A stretch of DNA of 64,000 nt from Martinezella lusitana (GCF_010668395.1 NZ_WUEY01000005.1:124001-188000), one strand, 5' to 3'; positions 27,844-39,311 are shown, counted from the stretch's first letter. Program-made: numbers and translations. Notes: generated by a model from the letters alone, not told the origin.

Positions 27844-28401
27844 ATGTCCGTCAGCCTTCGCAGCGCTTCCACAGACGACCTTTCCCACATCACGACAATC
27901 TATCGCGACTCCGTGCTGAACGGCACGGCGAGCTACGAGATCACGCCGCCGACCGAGGAGGAAATGGCGGCGCGCTTTCAGGCGATCCGGGAGAAGGGCT
28001 ATCCCTATATCGTCGCCGAAGACGAGGCGGGCGCGTTTCTCGGCTATGCCTACGCCTCGTCGTTCCGCACGCGGCCGGCCTATCGCTGGATGGTGGAGGA
28101 TTCGATCTACCTGGCACCGCAGGCCCGCGGGCGCGGCGTGGGCAGGCTGCTGCTAGATACATTGGTGGAGAGCTGCCAGACGCTCGGCTTCCGCCAGATG
28201 ATCGCCGTGATCGGCGGCGCCCATCCCGCCTCCGTCGCCGTGCATCGCGCCGCAGGCTTCACCGAGGCCGGCCTCCTGAAAGGCACCGGCTACAAGCACG
28301 GCCGATGGCTGGATACCATGCTGATGCAGAAAGCGCTCGGGGACGGCAACGGCAGTGATCCGGATCCCGCAGTTTATCCGGGGACGTTGTTTGGAGGATA
28401 G
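27844..28401 (+). CDS. GNAT acetyltransferase, phosphinothricin/methionine-sulfone type
   Basis: 185 residues from ATG 27844; an in-frame GTG at 27793 adds a non-conserved stretch. The Pat/Bar-like pattern is clear: IYRDSVLNGTASYEITPPTEEEM near the N-terminus, AYRWMVEDSIYLAPQARGRGVGRLLL with the acetyl-CoA-binding Q/R-x-x-G-x-G loop, and IGGAHPASVAVHRAAGF. Such enzymes acetylate phosphinothricin, methionine sulfoximine or methionine sulfone. The physiological substrate here is not known. Confidence 0.88.
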   Translation: MSVSLRSASTDDLSHITTIYRDSVLNGTASYEITPPTEEEMAARFQAIREKGYPYIVAEDEAGAFLGYAYASSFRTRPAYRWMVEDSIYLAPQARGRGVGRLLLDTLVESCQTLGFRQMIAVIGGAHPASVAVHRAAGFTEAGLLKGTGYKHGRWLDTMLMQKALGDGNGSDPDPAVYPGTLFGG

Positions 28402-28453
28402 ATCTGCGCTCCTGTTGAGCCCCTGACACCCCTCCCCAACTGTGGAGAAACGG

Positions 28454-28855
28454 CTACTTGTCCACCAGCTTCAGCTGCTTGTCGAAAACCTTCAGGACCT
28501 GCTGCAGGTCGTGGCCGCGCTTCAGGATCATGCCATTGGTATTGATGACGGAGAAGGCGCCCTGCTTGGCCGCAAGCTTCGGATTCTTTTCGATACAGAA
28601 GAGCGGCATCTCGCCGGAACGCTTGAAGACGGAAAAAACCGCCTTGTCCTTGAGGTGGTCGATGGCGTAGTCCCGCCACTCGCCTTCGCCGACCATGCGG
28701 CCGTAGATCCACAAGATCGCGTCCAGCTCCCGGCGATGGAAGGTCACCGGCAGCGGATCCTTGCTCTGTTTGTATTCCCTGAGATCGACGACTACGGAGG
28801 AGTTCGTATCGACGGAACGGCTTTCACCGTGTCGCAAATCCGGCTGATCAGTCAT
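28454..28855 (-). CDS. DUF2794 family protein
   Basis: 133 residues from ATG 28855 with GGGGG upstream. Soluble, no signal peptide. The family core VTFHRRELDAILWIYGRMVGEGEWRDYAIDHL is followed by AVFSVFKRSGEMPLFCIEKNPKLA and a C-terminal LQQVLKVFDKQLKLV. DUF2794 is conserved in alphaproteobacteria and has no assigned function that I know. The gene is 52 bp from the end of the GNAT gene (convergent) and downstream of the DUF1223 gene on the same strand, separated by 364 bp. Confidence 0.85.
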   Translation of the reverse strand: MTDQPDLRHGESRSVDTNSSVVVDLREYKQSKDPLPVTFHRRELDAILWIYGRMVGEGEWRDYAIDHLKDKAVFSVFKRSGEMPLFCIEKNPKLAAKQGAFSVINTNGMILKRGHDLQQVLKVFDKQLKLVDK

Positions 28856-29219
28856 CAATCCCCCAGGGGTTATCTCATGACAGGAGAATGACAGTTTGCC
28901 TCAGCCGCATCAAATTGCAAGACGGGTGAGGCCTCACAATTTCTTTCCCGCGCCTGAAACCATCTCCTCCATGCCGCATTTCAGTCAAAACGACGCCCAA
29001 TTTACAGGAAGTATAGAGGGCCGTTTGGCGCCGCCGCGTCAAACGGCCCGGCCGGGGCGCATCGATTAAACCCCAGCCCCGAATGCGTCCCGCCGGGCAC
29101 TTCCTCTTTTTGGCGCCAGCCAAAATAGAGACCTTTTTGGCGCAAGCCGAAATAGAGAGCTTTTGGGCGCAAGCCGAAACAGGAAGCTTTCGGCACAGGC
29201 CGAAATTCGGGGAAACCAT
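28856..29219. other. Intergenic region between DUF1223 and DUF2794 with multiple hairpins
   Basis: 364 bp without a convincing gene. From left to right: a 12-bp palindrome GTGAGGCCTCAC (28926-28937); a 10-bp perfect stem GGGCCGTTTG/CAAACGGCCC with a 12-nt loop (29017-29048); and a 27-bp tandem array of small hairpins (29104-29212), listed separately. Neither of the first two has a T run on either side. A promoter for DUF2794 must lie here but I cannot place it with confidence. Confidence 0.6.
29104..29212. repeat. 27-bp tandem repeat, four units, each a small tetraloop hairpin
   Basis: Hairpins at 29108-29125, 29135-29152, 29162-29179 and 29188-29205 recur at 27, 27 and 26 bp. Stems: TTTTGGC/GCCAAAA, TTTTGGC/GCCGAAA, TTTGGGC/GCCGAAA, TTTCGGC/GCCGAAA; loops GCCA, GCAA, GCAA, ACAG. 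One stem position is T-A in unit 1, T-G in unit 2, G-G mismatch in unit 3 and C-G in unit 4. It starts 7 bp after the DUF1223 stop. Function unknown. Confidence 0.8.
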
Positions 29220-29963
29220 TCAGCCGTCGGAACCGACCGTCAGAACCGTCGCCCCGAGGATCGCCGCCGGATCGCCCGAAGGCGTCGAGGATTGCAGGAG
29301 GACGGCCATTCCTCTTCGTCCGGCCTTGTCCAGCACGTTGGAAGGCAGCACGAGGCTCATGGCCTTGCCGTCCCACATGCCGACCGTTTCAACATCCGAC
29401 ACGGCATGCATATAGGCGATCTGCTGGCCATTGTTTTCGCCACCCTTCGGCGCCACCATCTGCTCCTTGTCGAAATAGACGATGACCACATTGGCCTTGC
29501 CCTGGCCGGCGCCGATCCTGATCTCCAGTTCGTCGCCCTTCATGGCCGCATTTACCGGGATCGTCAGCCCCTCGCCGACACGCTGGAAATCGTCGAGCTT
29601 TACATTGATGGCGTCGAGGTCGGCGCCGTTCATATGGTCCCGGCCGTTGACGATCGCCTGCGGCGTATAGACCCCGCTGCGCCCAAGCGTGCGGGCATAG
29701 GCATATTGGCGCGCCGTATTGTCCTTGGACGCCATGGTGTCGTTCCAGCCGAGATAGTTCCAATAGTCGACGTGATAGGCAAGGGCCACCACATCGCCCT
29801 GGCGGATCAGCTTGCGGAAGGCCGCATCGGCGGGGGGACAGGAGGCGCAGCCCTGCGAGGTGAAGAGCTCGACGACACCCTTGATCTTCGCGGCCTCCTG
29901 CGCGTGCAACGAACTTGCCAGCGCGATGCCTGCCAGAAGCGAAACCGAAAATCGAAGGCGCAT
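29220..29963 (-). CDS. DUF1223 family secreted thioredoxin-fold protein
   Basis: 247 residues. A signal peptide (about 1-22, ending SLHAQ) precedes a thioredoxin-like domain whose active-site-like motif is FTSQGCASCPPAD with Cys39 and Cys42. The conserved AYHVDYWNYLGWND and TPQAIVNGRDH segments are hallmarks of DUF1223. It is probably a periplasmic thiol-redox protein, inferred from the fold. A hairpin array follows its stop, and the acnA terminator lies upstream. Confidence 0.9.
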   Translation of the reverse strand: MRLRFSVSLLAGIALASSLHAQEAAKIKGVVELFTSQGCASCPPADAAFRKLIRQGDVVALAYHVDYWNYLGWNDTMASKDNTARQYAYARTLGRSGVYTPQAIVNGRDHMNGADLDAINVKLDDFQRVGEGLTIPVNAAMKGDELEIRIGAGQGKANVVIVYFDKEQMVAPKGGENNGQQIAYMHAVSDVETVGMWDGKAMSLVLPSNVLDKAGRRGMAVLLQSSTPSGDPAAILGATVLTVGSDG

Positions 29964-30159
29964 TTCCCTTTTACCTCTGTCTCAAAGTTCCAGAGCCATC
30001 TGCCGCACAGGTCCCGAAACGCTCACGCTCCCTGGGCAACCAAGCCCACATCAAGCCCGAAAAATCTGAAACAAGAGATAATGGTTTAGCGCGATGACGC
30101 AAAGTCACGATGGGGTGAGACCAAGGCCCGGCACCGGGCTTGCCGTACACATCGGCGTG

Positions 30160-30198
30160 AAAAACAAGACGCCGCCGGGAGACTTTCCCCGGCGGCGT
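30160..30198 (-). terminator. Rho-independent terminator of acnA
   Basis: An 11-bp perfect GC stem, ACGCCGCCGGG / CCCGGCGGCGT (30169-30179 and 30188-30198), with an 8-nt loop. On the minus strand it is followed by CTTGTTTTT. It lies about 22 bp past the acnA stop. Confidence 0.9.
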
Positions 30199-30220
30199 GC
30201 AAGCATGCTTGGAAGACCTA

Positions 30221-32911
<2,691 letters not shown>

Positions 32912-33174
32912 GAGATACCCCGTTTCTGATAGCCAACACAGTCGTGCGAACGCCTATGCACTTTATGCACATCAGGATGCGGGTACGGCCATTTCCGCTG
33001 TCCGCACGTAAGGCAGAAAACCTTATGTTCGGCGCAAGGATGAAATTCACGCCGACCGCTGGCGTGGTTGCAGGTCTTATAGATAATTTCGTAAAGACTT
33101 GCCAGAGTGACAAGATGCAAATTTGGACAATTTTTTGCGCGTTGCGGCAACGAAAATAGGGAAAGCCTGGGCGA

Positions 33175-33822
33175 ATGCATCTAAGCGCTGAAAATCTGGC
33201 GGCGAGGCGGGGCGAAGACCTGATTTTCTCGAACGTTTCCTTTGGCTTGGGGGGCGGCGATGCCCTCGTTCTCACGGGGCGAAACGGCTCCGGAAAGTCC
33301 ACGCTTTTGCGTGTGGTGGCCGGTCTTCTGAGGCAGGAAAAGGGCCGTGTCGCATGGACGGGCAAGGACGGCGATTCGGACCGGCCGGCCGGCGAGGCCA
33401 GCCACTATCTCGGCCATCGCAATGCGATGAAATCCGAGCTCACCGTGGCTGAAAATCTCTCTTTCTGGAAGACCTTCCTCGGCGACATGGCGGGCGGCTT
33501 CGGCCTCGGTGTCGACGAAGCCGTTGAAGCCGTCGGGCTTGCCGGCATCACCCACCTGCCCTTCGGCTACCTCTCCGCCGGCCAGCAGCGGCGAATCGCT
33601 TTCGCCAAACTCCTGGTGGCCCATCGGCCGATCTGGATTCTCGACGAACCGACCGCGGCGCTGGACACTTCGGCGGACCAGCTCTTCGCGCAGCTGATCA
33701 CCGCTCACCAGAAGAATGGCGGCATTGTCCTTGCGGCCACGCACCAGCCGCTGGGGCTGGAGAAGGCACAGGAAATGCGGATGACGGGATTTGCCGGGGT
33801 GAGCGAAGGGGTGTGGGGATGA
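33175..33822 (+). CDS. ccmA: Heme exporter ATP-binding protein CcmA
   Basis: 215 residues. Walker A TGRNGSGKST ends at residue 43, the signature appears as LSAGQQRRIAFAKLL, and Walker B is IWILDEPTAALD; the YLGHRNAMKSELTVAENL segment is characteristic of CcmA. With CcmB, CcmC and CcmD it handles heme and CcmE release in system I cytochrome c maturation. An inverted-repeat element separates it from ccmB by 247 bp, unlike the tight spacing of the rest of the operon. Confidence 0.96.
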   Translation: MHLSAENLAARRGEDLIFSNVSFGLGGGDALVLTGRNGSGKSTLLRVVAGLLRQEKGRVAWTGKDGDSDRPAGEASHYLGHRNAMKSELTVAENLSFWKTFLGDMAGGFGLGVDEAVEAVGLAGITHLPFGYLSAGQQRRIAFAKLLVAHRPIWILDEPTAALDTSADQLFAQLITAHQKNGGIVLAATHQPLGLEKAQEMRMTGFAGVSEGVWG

Positions 33823-33855
33823 AGCAGGTATTCTTTCCCGCGTGGAGACTGCTAC

Positions 33856-34043
33856 ACCCCCCTCTGTCACTTCGTGACATCTCCCCCACAAGGGGGGAGA
33901 TTGCCGGGAGATTGCCGAACCTGCTTGCAAAGCCAACAGGCCTGGTCTCTGCGGATTGGATCTCGGATAAGGGCACGCGCGCGCCACAAGTTCCCAATCT
34001 CCCCCCTTGTGGGGGAGATGTCCCGAAAGGGACAGAGGGGGGT
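33856..34043. repeat. Paired inverted palindromic element, family D, between ccmA and ccmB
   Basis: Two arms of about 47 bp (33856-33902 and 33996-34043), each itself a hairpin (CTGTCACTTCGTGACA-like, and CTCCCCC...GGGGGAG), lie in inverted orientation around a 93-bp spacer. The same arm occurs twice in ftsY (38877-38922 and 39103-39150). It is a non-autonomous, MITE-like or REP-type element. It interrupts the ccm operon. Confidence 0.85.
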
Positions 34044-34069
34044 CTCTCTCGCCAAGGCAGGAGTTATCC

Positions 34070-34729
34070 ATGACCGCCCTCTTCCTCCGCGACCTCAAGC
34101 TTTCGGTGCGCGCCGGCGGCGGGGCGTTGATCGGCATCCTCTTCTTTCTCACCGTCGTCGCCGTCATCCCCTTCGGCGTCGGTCCGGACCTCAAGCTTCT
34201 GTCGCGCATCGGCCCGGCCATCGTCTGGATCGGCGCTCTGCTGGCCAGCCTCCTCGGCCTCGACCGGCTGTTCCAGGCCGAGCGCGACGACGGCTCGCTC
34301 GATCTGCTCGTCATGCAGGAGACGCCGCTGGTGCTGACGGTTCTCGTCAAATGCGCGGCCCATTGGGTCGCGACCGGCCTGCCTCTCGTCATCGCCTCGC
34401 CGCTTCTCGGTCTCTTTATGAATATGAACGGGACGGCAATCGGCGTGACGGCTCTGACCCTGCTCGTCGGCTCGCCGGCTATCACCTTCATCGGCGCGGT
34501 CGGTGCTGCCGTCGCCGTGGCATTGCCGCGCGGCGGCCTGCTGGTCTCCATTCTGGTGCTGCCATTGGCGATCCCGGTGCTGATCTTCGGCGTCGGCGCC
34601 ACCTACGCCGCCGTCGAGGGACCGCAACCCTTCCTGCCGCCGTTCCTGATCCTGATCGCGCTGACCCTGTTCTTCGCCGTTATCGGCCCGGCCGCCGCAG
34701 CGCTCGCGCTGCGCAACACGACAGATTGA
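34070..34729 (+). CDS. ccmB: Heme exporter permease CcmB
   Basis: 219 residues from ATG 34070, preceded by AGGAG at 34059-34063. Six hydrophobic segments and the CcmB features LFQAERDDGSLDLLVM and VKCAAHWVATGLPLV. It is the membrane partner of CcmA. An in-frame extension upstream to 34007 is made of repeat sequence and was not used. ccmC follows after 79 bp. Confidence 0.95.
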   Translation: MTALFLRDLKLSVRAGGGALIGILFFLTVVAVIPFGVGPDLKLLSRIGPAIVWIGALLASLLGLDRLFQAERDDGSLDLLVMQETPLVLTVLVKCAAHWVATGLPLVIASPLLGLFMNMNGTAIGVTALTLLVGSPAITFIGAVGAAVAVALPRGGLLVSILVLPLAIPVLIFGVGATYAAVEGPQPFLPPFLILIALTLFFAVIGPAAAALALRNTTD

Positions 34730-34808
34730 TCTTGATGAGAGACTGTTTCGTCGATCTGAGACAATGCTGTCGATTGCCGGAAAAGCCATATCGGGTTAAA
34801 CAAGCCGC

Positions 34809-35570
34809 ATGAGCGATATCAGCCCTGCGATCAGCCGATTTTCCGACCTCGCCAACCCCACGCGGTTCCTGGCTTTTTCGGCGCGTCTCATCCCGTGGCT
34901 GGCGGTGATCTCGGCCATTCTCTTCGCGATCGGCCTCTACCTCTCCTTCTCCACCGAAGGCGATTACCAGCAGGGCGATACCGTCCGCATCATGTATATC
35001 CACGTCCCGGCCGCCTGGCTTTCGATGATGTGCTACACGATCATGAGCATGTCGGCGATCGGCACGCTCGTCTGGCGCCATCCGCTGGCCGATGTCGCGG
35101 GCAAGACGGCAGCACCGCTCGGCGCCGCCTTCACCCTGATCGCGCTCGTCACCGGCTCGCTCTGGGGCAAGCCGATGTGGGGCACCTATTGGGTCTGGGA
35201 TGCGCGGCTGACCTCCGTCTTCATCCTGTTCCTCATGTATCTCGGCCTGATCGCGCTCAACCGCGCCATGGACGATCCGTCGAAGGCGGCCCGCGTCGCC
35301 GCCGTGCTGACGCTGGTCGGCTTCATAAACATTCCGATTATCAAGTTTTCGGTCGACTGGTGGAACACGCTGCATCAATCGGAAAGCATCATGCGCCTCG
35401 ACGGTCCGGCCATCGACGCGGAATTCCTCTGGCCGCTCTTCATCATGGCGCTCGCCTTCACGCTGCTGTTCTTCACGCTGCACCTGATGGCGATCCGCAA
35501 CGAGATCTGGCGCCGCCGCATTGCCGCGCAGCGCCGCATCGCCGCGCGCATGGCAAGCCGGGAGGACTAG
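34809..35570 (+). CDS. ccmC: Heme-handling membrane protein CcmC
   Basis: 253 residues with six hydrophobic segments. The tryptophan-rich heme-binding motif [13 protein letters not shown] is present, flanked by periplasmic His residues (YIHVPAAW and WNTLHQSES). CcmC loads heme onto CcmE in cytochrome c maturation. It is in the ccmABCDG order; ccmD follows one base after its stop codon. Confidence 0.97.
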   Translation: MSDISPAISRFSDLANPTRFLAFSARLIPWLAVISAILFAIGLYLSFSTEGDYQQGDTVRIMYIHVPAAWLSMMCYTIMSMSAIGTLVWRHPLADVAGKTAAPLGAAFTLIALVTGSLWGKPMWGTYWVWDARLTSVFILFLMYLGLIALNRAMDDPSKAARVAAVLTLVGFINIPIIKFSVDWWNTLHQSESIMRLDGPAIDAEFLWPLFIMALAFTLLFFTLHLMAIRNEIWRRRIAAQRRIAARMASRED

Positions 35571-35571
35571 C

Positions 35572-35745
35572 ATGACGCATCCCTTCTACGTCCTCGGCTC
35601 CTACGGCTTTGCCGCCATCATGATCCTCGCCATCATCGCCTGGACATGGATCGACGGACGCCTGCGCCGCCGCGAACTGGCAGCGCTCGAAGCTTCCGGC
35701 ATCCGCCGCCGCTCGCAGCGCAAGCCGGAAGGCGACGCGAAATGA
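35572..35745 (+). CDS. ccmD: Heme exporter protein CcmD
   Basis: 57 residues from ATG 35572. One hydrophobic helix (about 6-27, with the typical [13 protein letters not shown] start) is followed by a basic, Arg-rich cytoplasmic tail. CcmD is the small protein that helps release holo-CcmE from CcmABC. Its stop overlaps the ATG of ccmG (ATGA). Confidence 0.9.
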   Translation: MTHPFYVLGSYGFAAIMILAIIAWTWIDGRLRRRELAALEASGIRRRSQRKPEGDAK

Positions 35746-36356
35746 CTGCCGATGCCGACGACAAGGATCAGCCGAAATCGGGTGGCGGCACCGCGCGCTA
35801 TCTTCTGGCGCTGATCCCGCTCATCGTCTTTGCCTGCATCGCGCTCGCTGTCGGCAAGGTCATGTACGACCAGGAAGTGCACGGCACCGATATATCGGCC
35901 ATTCCCTCGGCGCTGATCGGCACGAAAGCGCCCAAGCTCGCCCTGCCACCGCTCGCAGGCTCCAACCTGCCGGCACTGACCGACGACGCCATCAAGGGCA
36001 AGCTTACCCTCGTCAACGTTTTCGCCTCCTGGTGCATCCCCTGCCGGGACGAGCATCCCGTGCTGAAGGAGCTTGCCAAGGACGGACGGCTCAATATCGT
36101 CGCGATCAACTACAAGGATACGAGCGAGAACGCGCTGCGCTTCCTCGGCGAGCTCGGCAATCCCTATAACGCCATCGGCATCGACCCCAACGGCACCGCC
36201 GCCATCGACTGGGGCGTCTACGGCATCCCCGAGAGCTACCTCGTCTCGCCTGACGGCACGATCCTCTACAAGCAGGTCGGTCCGTTTACGGCCACCAGCC
36301 TGAAGGAAGGGCTCTATCCGGCGATTGAGAAGGCTCTGGGGAAGCCGGCGGCCTGA
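35742..36356 (+). CDS. ccmG: Thiol:disulfide interchange protein CcmG/DsbE
   Basis: 204 residues from ATG 35742, overlapping ccmD by four bases; an in-frame ATG at 35646 lies inside ccmD and is unlikely. One N-terminal membrane anchor (about 20-40) precedes a periplasmic thioredoxin domain with the active site ASWCIPC (Cys98, Cys101) and the [11 protein letters not shown] segment with the cis-Pro. It reduces apocytochrome c or CcmH in heme attachment. Rhizobial literature also calls it cycY. A palindromic element begins 2 bp after the stop. Confidence 0.96.
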   Translation: MTADADDKDQPKSGGGTARYLLALIPLIVFACIALAVGKVMYDQEVHGTDISAIPSALIGTKAPKLALPPLAGSNLPALTDDAIKGKLTLVNVFASWCIPCRDEHPVLKELAKDGRLNIVAINYKDTSENALRFLGELGNPYNAIGIDPNGTAAIDWGVYGIPESYLVSPDGTILYKQVGPFTATSLKEGLYPAIEKALGKPAA

Positions 36357-36358
36357 AC

Positions 36359-36514
36359 TCCTTCTCCCCTCGGGGAGAAGGTGCCCGAAGGGCGGATGAG
36401 GGGGTCGGGAAACGAAGCGACTAGGGCCTTGAGCGGCAAGCGAGAGGCATCACTCTCCCGGTAACGCCCCCTCACCCGGCGCTATCGCGCCACCCTCTCC
36501 CCGATGGGGCGAGG
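36359..36514. repeat. Paired inverted palindromic element, family C copy 1
   Basis: Arms at 36359-36405 (CTTCTCCCCTCGGGGAGAAG core) and 36466-36514 (inverted) flank about 60 bp. Each arm is a hairpin on its own. Copies 2 and 3 are at 42338-42473 and 54608-54740 with different spacers. It lies between the convergent ccmG and DUF2585 genes. Confidence 0.85.
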
Positions 36515-36520
36515 ATAAGA

Positions 36521-37111
36521 CTAAATCCCGCCCTGCCAGGTCTTGATCGCCTCGACCGGCCACACCAGCATCAGCACGTTGAGCGTGAGATTGTCGCGGA
36601 TCAGCCAGCCGGTCAGCAGCTCGAAGAAGATGGCGATGGCGACCGTCACCAGCACGGGCGCGCGCCAGGCAAACAGGAAGCCGACGACCATGAACACCGC
36701 ATCCATCGACGAATTGAGGATGCTGTCGCCGACGTAATCGAGCGAGATCGTCGCCGCCCTGTAGCGATTGATAATGATCGGCGAGTTTTCCAGGATCTCC
36801 CAACCGGATTCGATCAGCATGGCCACGAAAAGCCGCATCGACAGCGGCTTGCGGCGCATGATCAGATGCGTCAGCCCAAAGAAGAGGAAGCCGTGGATGA
36901 TGTGCGACGGCGTGTACCAGTCGGCGATATGCTGCGAATTGCCGCTCGATTTCACGACCGGCTCGAAAAGCTTCACGTAGCCGCAGGTGCAGATCGGCAC
37001 GCGGCCCATCATGTATTCGGTCACGATCTGCACGAGCAGGACGAGGCCACAGGCGATCAACCAGAAGCTCTGCTGCCGGTAGCGGTGTTGCGCGTCGATG
37101 GCTTCGCTCAT
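36521..37111 (-). CDS. DUF2585 / UPF0314 membrane protein
   Basis: 196 residues from ATG 37111, sharing four bases with the yciB stop. About four hydrophobic segments. The family features are [49 protein letters not shown] and [13 protein letters not shown]. The conserved acidic, His and Cys residues in membrane-proximal loops suggest a metal- or lipid-related enzyme, but no function is established. It is the last gene of the dapF-mtaB-ftsY-yciB operon. Confidence 0.88.
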   Translation of the reverse strand: MSEAIDAQHRYRQQSFWLIACGLVLLVQIVTEYMMGRVPICTCGYVKLFEPVVKSSGNSQHIADWYTPSHIIHGFLFFGLTHLIMRRKPLSMRLFVAMLIESGWEILENSPIIINRYRAATISLDYVGDSILNSSMDAVFMVVGFLFAWRAPVLVTVAIAIFFELLTGWLIRDNLTLNVLMLVWPVEAIKTWQGGI

Positions 37112-37827
37112 TTTCCACCTTCCGCCGGCGGCTCGACCGTATGCTTCATGATCAACGGCATCTGCGACAGGGTGAAGAGGATGGTGATCGGCATTGTGCC
37201 CCAGACCTTGAAGTTCACCCAGAGATTGTCTGCGGCCTTCACGTCGGGCAGATAATACCAGTTCGACAGGCGCCAGACGACTTCGTTGAGCACGGCCAGA
37301 ACCAGGAAGAAGAGGCCCCAGCGCAGTGTCAGCTTGCGCCAGCCCTCGCTGTCGAGCTGAAAGGCGGCATTGAAGACATAGCCGAGCAGCGATTTGCCGA
37401 AGGCGAGCCCGCCAAGCAGCACCACGCCGAACAGGGCGTTGACGATGGTCGGCTTCATCTTGATGAAGGTTTCGTTCTGCAGGTAGATGCCGAGAGCGCC
37501 AAAGACGAGAACCACGATGCCGGAGACGAAGGGCATCAGCGGCAGATGGCCGAGCATGACCTTCGAGACGACGAGCGAGAGCACCGTTGCCGCCATGAAC
37601 AGGCCGGTGGCGACGAAAAGAGGCCCGCCGAGCGTCGCCAACTGCGGAAATTGCTGTGCCAGCCATTCTCCCCGCAGATTGCCGAAGAAAAATACCAGCA
37701 AGGGCCCGAGTTCCAGCACCAGCTTCAGCATCGGGTGATGCTTGTCGGCGGCGCTTGGGGTCAGTTCGTTGTCGCTGGTCGTCATTGCGGCACTTTCGCT
37801 ATCGTCGAGTTTGTTCTTGTCGTTCAT
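37108..37827 (-). CDS. yciB: Septation/intracellular-septum protein A family membrane protein (YciB/IspZ)
   Basis: 239 residues from ATG 37827, which overlaps the ftsY stop by four bases; an in-frame ATG at 37785 would give a shorter, more typical N-terminus. Conserved [16 protein letters not shown] starts the first of about five helices, and [17 protein letters not shown] and [20 protein letters not shown] are family signatures. YciB/IspZ affects septation and envelope synthesis in some bacteria. It sits in a coupled operon after ftsY. Confidence 0.92.
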   Translation of the reverse strand: MNDKNKLDDSESAAMTTSDNELTPSAADKHHPMLKLVLELGPLLVFFFGNLRGEWLAQQFPQLATLGGPLFVATGLFMAATVLSLVVSKVMLGHLPLMPFVSGIVVLVFGALGIYLQNETFIKMKPTIVNALFGVVLLGGLAFGKSLLGYVFNAAFQLDSEGWRKLTLRWGLFFLVLAVLNEVVWRLSNWYYLPDVKAADNLWVNFKVWGTMPITILFTLSQMPLIMKHTVEPPAEGGK

Positions 37828-39293
37828 TGGCTGCTTCCGGCACCCGTTCCTGCGATGGCGTTGGCGAAATCTTCAGCCTCGAACGGCTCAAGATCGTCTA
37901 CACCCTCGCCGACGCCGATGAAATAGACCGGCAGCTTGTGCTTGGCCGAGATGGCGACAAGGATGCCGCCGCGCGCCGTGCCGTCGAGCTTGGTCATGAT
38001 GAGACCGTTGACACCGGCGACGTTGCGGAAGATTTCCACCTGGTTCAAGGCATTCTGGCCTGTGGTGGCATCCAGCGTCTGCAGCACGGTATGCGGCGCA
38101 TCCGGATCGAGCTTGCCGAGCACGCGCACGATCTTTTCGAGCTCGGCCATCAGCTCCGCCTTGTTCTGCAGGCGGCCGGCGGTGTCGATGATCAGCACGT
38201 CGCTCTTGTTGGCCTTGGCCTGCTGGAAAGCATCGAAGGCAAGGCCGGCGGCATCGGCGCCGAGCTTGGTGCCGATGAATTCCGACTTGGTCCGGTCGGC
38301 CCAGATCTTCAGCTGCTCGATGGCGGCGGCGCGGAACGTATCGCCGGCGGCGACCATGACCTTCAGCCCGGCGCCGGAAAGCTTTGCCGCCAGCTTGCCG
38401 ATGGTCGTCGTCTTGCCGGTGCCGTTGACGCCGACGACGAGAATGACATGCGGCTTGTGGCTGAGATCGAGCTGCAACGGCTTGGCGACGGGCTTCAGAA
38501 CCTTGGCGATTTCCTGAGCCATGATGCGGCCGACGTCCTCGCTGGTCACATCCTTGCCATAGCGCTCGGAGGCCAGCGTATCGGTCACCCGCATCGCCGT
38601 CTCGACGCCGAGATCGGCCTGGATCAACAGATCCTCCAGATCCTGCAGCGTCTGGTCGTCGAGCTTGCGCTTGGTGAAAAGCGCCGCGATCTGGCCGGTG
38701 AGCTGCGACGAGGTGCGCGCAAGACCGGCGCGCAGGCGCTGGAACCAGGAGAGTTTCTGCTTTGGGGCTTCCGGAGTGGGCTCGGGAATGCTGGCGGCGG
38801 TTGCAAAGCCCTTGGGAAGGATGGGGGCGGTGTCAATGTCTTTCGACGCTAGGTCAGTCTCTGCCGCACCTTCGTCACCCCCCTCTGTCCTGTCGGACAT
38901 CTCCCCCACAAGGGGGGGGATCGGTTCGGAAGTAACTTCCTGCGCCGCAACATCGGCTTCAGCGCTTTCGGCCTGCTCCGGCTCGGTTACCACATTATCT
39001 GTGGCTAGTTTGGAAACCGAAGTCTCGACGTCATGCGATACAGCCGCCTCTGCGATCTCTTCAGCCAATTGCTCTTGCTTAACCGGCGCGGCATCCCCCA
39101 ACCGATCTCCCCCCTCGTGGGGGAGATGTCCCGAAGGGACAGAGGGGGGTGACGCAGGCTCGGCAAATTCGGAAGCCGGCGAAACATCCGCAGCGGGAGT
39201 TTCGACCTTCGCTGAATCCTCCGCAGGCGCTTGTTCTACCGCCGGCTTTTCACGGCCGAAGGTGAAGACTTTTTTGATGAAACCGAGCGCCAT
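37824..39293 (-). CDS. ftsY: SRP receptor FtsY, with two palindromic repeats in its acidic domain
   Basis: 489 residues. A basic amphipathic N-terminus ([15 protein letters not shown]) leads into an acidic A domain (about 20-175), then the N domain and the GTPase G domain with [10 protein letters not shown] (288-297), DTFRAAA (318-324), DTAGR and TKLDG. It docks the SRP-ribosome complex at the membrane with Ffh. Residues 48-64 and 124-139 are encoded by inverted family D repeats, so part of the A domain is repeat-derived; the rest of the core is normal. The stop overlaps yciB by four bases. Confidence 0.97.
   Translation of the reverse strand: MALGFIKKVFTFGREKPAVEQAPAEDSAKVETPAADVSPASEFAEPASPPSVPSGHLPHEGGDRLGDAAPVKQEQLAEEIAEAAVSHDVETSVSKLATDNVVTEPEQAESAEADVAAQEVTSEPIPPLVGEMSDRTEGGDEGAAETDLASKDIDTAPILPKGFATAASIPEPTPEAPKQKLSWFQRLRAGLARTSSQLTGQIAALFTKRKLDDQTLQDLEDLLIQADLGVETAMRVTDTLASERYGKDVTSEDVGRIMAQEIAKVLKPVAKPLQLDLSHKPHVILVVGVNGTGKTTTIGKLAAKLSGAGLKVMVAAGDTFRAAAIEQLKIWADRTKSEFIGTKLGADAAGLAFDAFQQAKANKSDVLIIDTAGRLQNKAELMAELEKIVRVLGKLDPDAPHTVLQTLDATTGQNALNQVEIFRNVAGVNGLIMTKLDGTARGGILVAISAKHKLPVYFIGVGEGVDDLEPFEAEDFANAIAGTGAGSSQ
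38877..38922. repeat. Family D palindromic arm inside ftsY (right-hand orientation)
   Basis: The sequence CCCCCTCTGTCCTGTCGGAC and the following CTCCCCC/GGGGGGG hairpin match the first arm of 33856-33902. It is read in frame by ftsY as residues 124-139 ([16 protein letters not shown]). It is 46 bp long. Confidence 0.85.
39103..39150. repeat. Family D palindromic arm inside ftsY (left-hand orientation)
   Basis: Contains GATCTCCCCCCTCGTGGGGG and GTCCCGAAGGGACAG hairpins, the inverted form of the arm at 38877-38922, 180 bp away. It is read in frame as FtsY residues 48-64 ([17 protein letters not shown]). Confidence 0.85.
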
Positions 39294-39311
39294 GAAGTAT
39301 CCGTTGAAGCA

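Noticed and set aside
29104..29212. Possible CRISPR array
   Set aside because: The units are contiguous tandem repeats with no unique spacers and there are no cas genes.
28875..29219. Minus-strand frame of 114 codons starting right after the DUF1223 stop and encoding 9-residue repeats
   Set aside because: The repeats simply translate the 27-bp tandem array (27 bp keeps frame). The last period is 26 bp, no ribosome site is seen and the rest of the frame is not protein-like.
34007..34069. Longer start for ccmB at 34007
   Set aside because: The extra codons are the right arm of the family D repeat; ATG 34070 has a good ribosome site.
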